Below, in pieces: positions 6,664 through 10,115 of a DNA stretch of 10,115 nt. The notes beneath the pieces are model-generated. The model had not been told where the DNA came from. It saw only the letters and a list, made by a program, of their open reading frames with translations, and did no database searches. Numbering within the stretch: position 1 is the stretch's first letter; the number at the start of each line of letters is the position of its first letter. Position numbers and translations under genes: made by a program. The DNA comes from a candidate division Zixibacteria bacterium RBG_16_43_9 (GTDB lineage: Bacteria; Zixibacteria; MSB-5A5; RBG-16-43-9), in contig MEWM01000010.1 in the NCBI GenBank assembly GCA_001775355.1, positions 13,407-23,521 on the forward strand, written 5' to 3'.

Positions 6664-7020
6664 CTATTCTTTTTTCTCTCCCTCGGATTCGGAGGATTTA
6701 CCCTCATCTTTTTTCGACTCTTCTTTCTTCAACTCGTCCAGATAATTCATCCTCAACTCAAATAGTACGTTTTCTAAGTATTTGTTTTCTTCTTCCTTCA
6801 GGTTCCCTTTAGTTTTCTTCTGCAGGACCTCCAGGATGTCGATCGAGTATTTCGCCTGTTCTAAGTTTTTTTCTATCTTTTGGGTTACCGGGTTGATTAG
6901 CTTGCCCATCTGCTGCAACGCTGCAGTTTGAAACATAAAGACCAGATGTAAGAAAAGCTCATCTTTGGCCTGGCTCTTTTCCTCTTTAGTACCCATACGA
7001 TCTTGTTCCTTTAGCCCCAT
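6664..7020 (-). CDS. DUF1844 family protein
   Basis: This small cytoplasmic protein of unknown function matches DUF1844. The diagnostic core runs through FLHLVFMFQTAALQQMGKL, a proline turn (NPVTQKIEKNLEQAKYSID), then ILEVLQKKTKGNLKEEENKYLENVLFELRMNYLD in pieces, which is close to the family consensus as I know it. The C-terminal tail is almost entirely Lys/Glu/Ser and likely disordered. The start is uncertain. The ATG at 7020 has only a weak ribosome site, and a TTG immediately before it is unlikely. The ATG at 6996 has AAAGGA about ten bases upstream and would remove eight non-conserved residues. It lies 22 bases after the coiled-coil gene and 23 before the dipeptidase, so it is in the recG operon. 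Confidence 0.88.
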   Translation of the reverse strand: MGLKEQDRMGTKEEKSQAKDELFLHLVFMFQTAALQQMGKLINPVTQKIEKNLEQAKYSIDILEVLQKKTKGNLKEEENKYLENVLFELRMNYLDELKKEESKKDEGKSSESEGEKKE

Positions 7021-7042
7021 CAAGATGCTACCGGCTAAAAGC

Positions 7043-7237
7043 TCAATCCTTTTCTTCCTCTTCCAGAAATTTAAATGCGATATCCAGACTATGCTGTAAG
7101 TCCATCATCTCTGCATCCACCTTCTTCAAAAGTCGGGATAGGTCATAGTCTTTTGACTCGGTGACCAACCTTTTGATCTTTTTCTCTAACTTAGCCGCAT
7201 CTTCAATCAGCTCTTCAATCCTTTCTCTTGTGCTCAT
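7043..7237 (-). CDS. Small acidic coiled-coil protein, unknown
   Basis: I do not recognise this 64-residue protein. It is almost wholly helical by eye, with heptad-like spacing of Leu/Ile in RIEELIEDAAKLEKKIKRL and in SRLLKKVDAEMMDLQHSL. It is rich in Glu and Lys, has no cysteine, signal peptide or membrane segment, and ends in an acidic EEEEKD. A good ribosome site (GAGGT, six bases before the ATG) and its place in a tight string of genes 36 bases after the DUF366 gene support that it is real. It might act as a small adaptor or partner for a neighbour, but nothing in the sequence says which. Confidence 0.75.
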   Translation of the reverse strand: MSTRERIEELIEDAAKLEKKIKRLVTESKDYDLSRLLKKVDAEMMDLQHSLDIAFKFLEEEEKD

Positions 7238-7273
7238 CTTTTACCTCATTGTTTAAAAAAACGTCTTAAATCG

Positions 7274-7831
7274 TTAATCGATGCTCCTGGTCTTGACCAG
7301 CCTTTCTGCGACCCTCCTCATATCCAGACGATATTGATTCATCGCCACCTGAGCAAGGTCCAGTGGATCTAAGCCGTAATCCTCCAGACCTTTGGTTTTC
7401 ACCGGAGTATTCTTACTGGAGATATTAACCCCCAGATGGATCTTGGTGGAGACTTTTGTGCGGGTGACTGTGGAGATGGTCAGCTTGGCATCCCCGTCAA
7501 AGATATCGTTCCCCCACCTCTGCAGGACATCCCCTTTCAGCCTGTGATTTAATTTGTCCTTTAAGATTGAAACCAAAAGCTTCTGTTTCAAGATCGCCTT
7601 CTCCAGGTCTAAATCGAAATGCTCAACAACAAAATGCAGCATCTTCTCACTTCTTACCTGGGTTTTCTTCTTGTAGTGGTCAACACCTACCAAATATTTT
7701 TCCTCTATCTCGCACGGACCGATGAAGCTGACGATGCTGTCTCCTAAAAGGTCAAATTTAGTATACGCCCAATGAGAGATAAGTTGTTCTCCGGTAAATT
7801 TTATTTCCTCAGACACAAAAAGCGATTTCAT
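7274..7831 (-). CDS. DUF366 family protein
   Basis: This 185-residue protein matches DUF366, a family of unknown function found in various bacteria and archaea. The recognisable blocks are FTGEQLISHWAY near the N-terminus, GDSIVSFIGPCEI, MLHFVVEHFDLDLEKAILKQ, a central LQRWGNDIFDGDAKLTIS, and STKIHLGVNISSKNTPVKTKGL followed by a helical C-terminus. The conserved His and acidic residues suggest an enzyme or ligand-binding fold, but no reaction is known to me. There is no signal peptide or membrane segment. GAGGAA is placed four to five bases before the ATG. It follows recG by 49 bases and precedes the coiled-coil gene by 36. The family assignment is from memory of its consensus. Confidence 0.85.
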   Translation of the reverse strand: MKSLFVSEEIKFTGEQLISHWAYTKFDLLGDSIVSFIGPCEIEEKYLVGVDHYKKKTQVRSEKMLHFVVEHFDLDLEKAILKQKLLVSILKDKLNHRLKGDVLQRWGNDIFDGDAKLTISTVTRTKVSTKIHLGVNISSKNTPVKTKGLEDYGLDPLDLAQVAMNQYRLDMRRVAERLVKTRSID

Positions 7832-7880
7832 AATTCCTCACTTTTCCTGTGGATCCATTTTTTTGTAAAATATATGAAAT

Positions 7881-10037
7881 TTATCCAATATCCGCCAGCT
7901 TGAATTTATCTTTGTAGTTTCGTATAAACTTACTCCTCAGGCAAAGATTCTCCTTGGAGCTCAAATTCCCATCCTCCTGCACGATCTTGAAAGCCCAGTC
8001 GCGAGCCTTAAAAAGAAGCTCCAGATCCTCGGTCAAATCCGCTATTTTGAAATCCGGCAGCCCGTGCTGTCTGGTACCGAAAAACTCCCCAGGACCTCTC
8101 AATTTTAAATCTGCCTCTGAGATTTTGAAGCCGTCCGTAGTGGAGGATAAAATCTGGAGCCTTCTCCTTGCCTCTTCTGAAACCAACTTGGAAAATTTAA
8201 GGATACAGTAAGATTGTTCTTCGCCTCTGCCGATCCTGCCCCTTAGCTGGTGAAGCTGGGAAAGCCCGAACCTCTCCGCATGCTCGATTAGCATAAGGGT
8301 TGCATTTGGTACGTCTAAACCGACTTCGATTACTGTGGTGCAGACTAAGATATCGTACTCCCTGGAACGAAAAGCTTTCATTACTCTTTCCCTCTCTTCC
8401 CTTTTTATCCTGCCGTGAAGTAAAGCTATTTTTCTATGGGGGAATATTTTCCCCTGGAGAAACTGATACCCTTCTGTTGCTGCTTTTAAATCAGCCTTTT
8501 CTGACTCCTCGATCAGGGGATAAACGATATATGCCTGCCTGCCTTTTTTAAGCTCCTCTTCTAAGAAAATATAACCTTTCTCAGAGGAGTCTTCATCTAA
8601 AAGTCTGGTCTCGATTTTTTTTCTGCCCGGGGGCATCTGGTTAATCACCGAGATATCTAAGTCTCCATATACTGTCAGGGCTAAGGTGCGGGGAATAGGG
8701 GTTGCGGTCATGACCAGTAGGTGCGGCGACTCGCCTTTGAGCTTCAGACTCAGCCTCTGCATCACTCCGAAACGATGCTGTTCATCTATCACTGCCAGGC
8801 CCAATCTGTTGAAATTCACCTCTTTCTGAATAAGCGAATGCGTGCCCACTATTATCTTGGCTTCACCTGAAGAGATCTTTCTCAAAATCTCTTTTTTCTC
8901 ACCTGTTTTAACCGAGCTGGTTAAGAGGAGTGGCTCTATTTTTAAGGGCTCCAGGAGAATGGAAAGGCCCAGATGATGCTGCTCTGAGAGAACCTCTGTT
9001 GGTGCCATAATAGCTGTCTGGTAACCGTTTTCTATTGCCATCAGCATAGCTATGAGTGCCACGATAGTCTTGCCTGAGCCAACATCCCCCTGCAAAAGCC
9101 GATGCATAGCCTTACCTGAGGAGACGTCCTGATAGATCTCATTTAAAACCTTCCTTTGATCTTGAGTTAGCTCAAAAGGAAGACTCTCTAAAAATCTTTT
9201 CACTATCGCTCCGGGTCTTGAAAAAACCGAGCCTTTCTCCTTTAACTCCGAATGTCTTTTTCTCAAAGCTAAAAGCAACTCCAAATAGAAAAGCTCTTCA
9301 AAGGCTAACCTTTTTCTTGCTTTTGAAGCATCCTCAATGGAATCCGGAAAATGGATAGTTTTTAAAGACCAGTCCAATGCCGGAAGCTCAAGCTCTTCCC
9401 TTAACTTATCTGGAAGCGTCTCCTGAATCTGGGGAAAAAGGTTTTCCAGAAGATAGCTAATGACCCTGCGGAATCCGCGACTATCCAGGTAGACATTTTT
9501 TAACTCGGAGGTGGATGGATAAAGCGGGATTACCCTTCCGGTATGGATTAACTTTTCCCCCTTTTCCGAGTTCGGGTCCACATGACCGGAGATTATCTCA
9601 AACTCCGGGTGAGGCATCTGTAAACCGTAGAAAGTTCGCACCTCTCCAGAAGCCACAACTGTATCCCCCTCCTTGAACTTGTTCTGAATATATTTGATCC
9701 CGGAAAACCAGACCAATTTCAGAAAGCTTTTCTCATCTCTTAGGATAACCCAGTATTGAGGGGTTCTCCATCTTTTTATCCCGTAGGACTCAACTGTTCC
9801 CATCACTGTTGCCCTGGAGTTTACCTGAAGCTCGTCCATTGGCGTTATGGTGCTGCGGTCTAAATATCTGCGCGGGATGTGATACAGAAGGTCTTCAACA
9901 CTGTTTATTCCAATAGTGGCTAAAGCCTCTGCTTTAACCGGACCGATCCCTTTCAAGTACTGAACCGGGCTTTGAAGGTCTAATTTTCTCGGCCTGCCTG
10001 CTAAAGACTGAGCGTCAACCGTTGAAGCCGCTCTCAA
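7881..10037 (-). CDS. recG: ATP-dependent DNA helicase RecG
   Basis: RecG remodels stalled replication forks and branch-migrates Holliday junctions. In order from the chosen start there is an N-terminal helix-hairpin-helix-like stretch (YLKGIGPVKAEALATIGINS) and the wedge OB domain with RRYLDRS. Next come the helicase core with Walker A GDVGSGKT at 317-324, DEQHRFG at 418-424, TATPIPRTL, and the second RecA lobe with TTVIEVGLDVPNA and QLRGRIGRG. The C-terminal GPGEFFGTRQHGLPDFKIADL completes the family. I place the start at the TTG at 10037, which has CAGGAG six bases upstream and gives 718 residues. The frame is open up to another TTG at 10103, but that TTG is the -35 box of a near-consensus promoter and would add 22 residues unlike the family. 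An in-frame stop lies at 10111-10113, so the gene is complete. Confidence 0.95.
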   Translation of the reverse strand: MRAASTVDAQSLAGRPRKLDLQSPVQYLKGIGPVKAEALATIGINSVEDLLYHIPRRYLDRSTITPMDELQVNSRATVMGTVESYGIKRWRTPQYWVILRDEKSFLKLVWFSGIKYIQNKFKEGDTVVASGEVRTFYGLQMPHPEFEIISGHVDPNSEKGEKLIHTGRVIPLYPSTSELKNVYLDSRGFRRVISYLLENLFPQIQETLPDKLREELELPALDWSLKTIHFPDSIEDASKARKRLAFEELFYLELLLALRKRHSELKEKGSVFSRPGAIVKRFLESLPFELTQDQRKVLNEIYQDVSSGKAMHRLLQGDVGSGKTIVALIAMLMAIENGYQTAIMAPTEVLSEQHHLGLSILLEPLKIEPLLLTSSVKTGEKKEILRKISSGEAKIIVGTHSLIQKEVNFNRLGLAVIDEQHRFGVMQRLSLKLKGESPHLLVMTATPIPRTLALTVYGDLDISVINQMPPGRKKIETRLLDEDSSEKGYIFLEEELKKGRQAYIVYPLIEESEKADLKAATEGYQFLQGKIFPHRKIALLHGRIKREERERVMKAFRSREYDILVCTTVIEVGLDVPNATLMLIEHAERFGLSQLHQLRGRIGRGEEQSYCILKFSKLVSEEARRRLQILSSTTDGFKISEADLKLRGPGEFFGTRQHGLPDFKIADLTEDLELLFKARDWAFKIVQEDGNLSSKENLCLRSKFIRNYKDKFKLADIG

Positions 10038-10043
10038 AATGTG

Positions 10044-10049
10044 CTCCTG
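10044..10049 (-). promoter_or_regulatory. Ribosome binding site that decides the recG start
   Basis: CAGGAG lies six bases before the TTG at 10037. The other possible start, the TTG at 10103, has only CTCC before it and would lie upstream of the predicted transcription start. Confidence 0.7.
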
Positions 10050-10074
10050 AATGAAAAAATTATTAATCCAAGAT

Positions 10075-10103
10075 ATATTAATCTTTTTCCCAAAGCCTGT
10101 CAA
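10075..10103 (-). promoter_or_regulatory. Predicted sigma70-type promoter of recG operon
   Basis: On the minus strand TTGACA (10103-10098) is a perfect -35 box. It is followed by 17 bases and TAATAT (10080-10075) as the -10 box. The predicted start of transcription near 10068 leaves a leader of about 30 bases before the TTG start with its ribosome site. I see no operator-like repeat next to it. Confidence 0.7.
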
Positions 10104-10115
10104 GGAGTTTTAGGC

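Noticed and set aside
7021..7023. TTG just before the DUF1844 ATG as start codon
   Set aside because: An ATG follows it immediately and neither has a strong ribosome site, so the ATG at 7020 or the one at 6996 is more likely.
7954..8551. Plus-strand frames opposite recG
   Set aside because: They are shadows of the RecG helicase C-terminal region with no independent support.

Overview
The window looks like chromosomal DNA of a Gram-negative bacterium. It has an RND efflux pump with a periplasmic adaptor, a secreted M19 dipeptidase, short intergenic gaps and the standard code. DUF366 and DUF1844 in one gene string, together with several short palindromic repeats, would suit an uncultured phylum of the FCB/Zixibacteria/WOR-3 kind, but that placement is a guess. 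All supported genes lie on the minus strand, so transcription runs from right to left.

Right part (about 10103 down to 5462): a near-consensus sigma70-type promoter drives recG, followed by DUF366, a 64-residue coiled-coil protein, a DUF1844 protein and an M19 membrane dipeptidase. Gaps are 22 to 49 bases, so this is probably one operon that mixes DNA repair with genes of unknown role.

Middle part (5444 down to 3572): two AT-rich genes make a compact pair. The first is a TcmP-type protein (three-Cys-motif partner) with a methyltransferase-like fold. The second is a radical SAM protein of the spore-photoproduct-lyase-like type. They are 10 bases apart and sit 17 bases after the dipeptidase. 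Composition and a structured repeat at the far end suggest an acquired cassette. The pair is the best candidate here for an undescribed system, probably an enzyme with its partner acting on nucleic acid or another unknown substrate. The radical SAM gene carries a small palindromic repeat inserted in frame.

Left part (3418 down to 1): a PadR-type repressor, a short HlyD/AcrA-type adaptor that lacks the alpha-helical hairpin, and an RND (AcrB-like) pump cut by the window edge. A perfect 23-base palindrome overlaps the predicted padR promoter and is a good operator candidate, so the pump operon is probably autoregulated by PadR. Between padR and the adaptor, a G-rich palindromic element is flanked by two copies of the padR tail plus ribosome binding site, which looks like the footprint of an insertion or duplication.

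No stretch longer than 300 bases lacks a gene. The longest gap, 3356-3571, holds the operator/promoter and the double-hairpin element, with nothing recognisable between about 3419 and 3510. I saw no tRNA, rRNA, CRISPR array or transposase gene.
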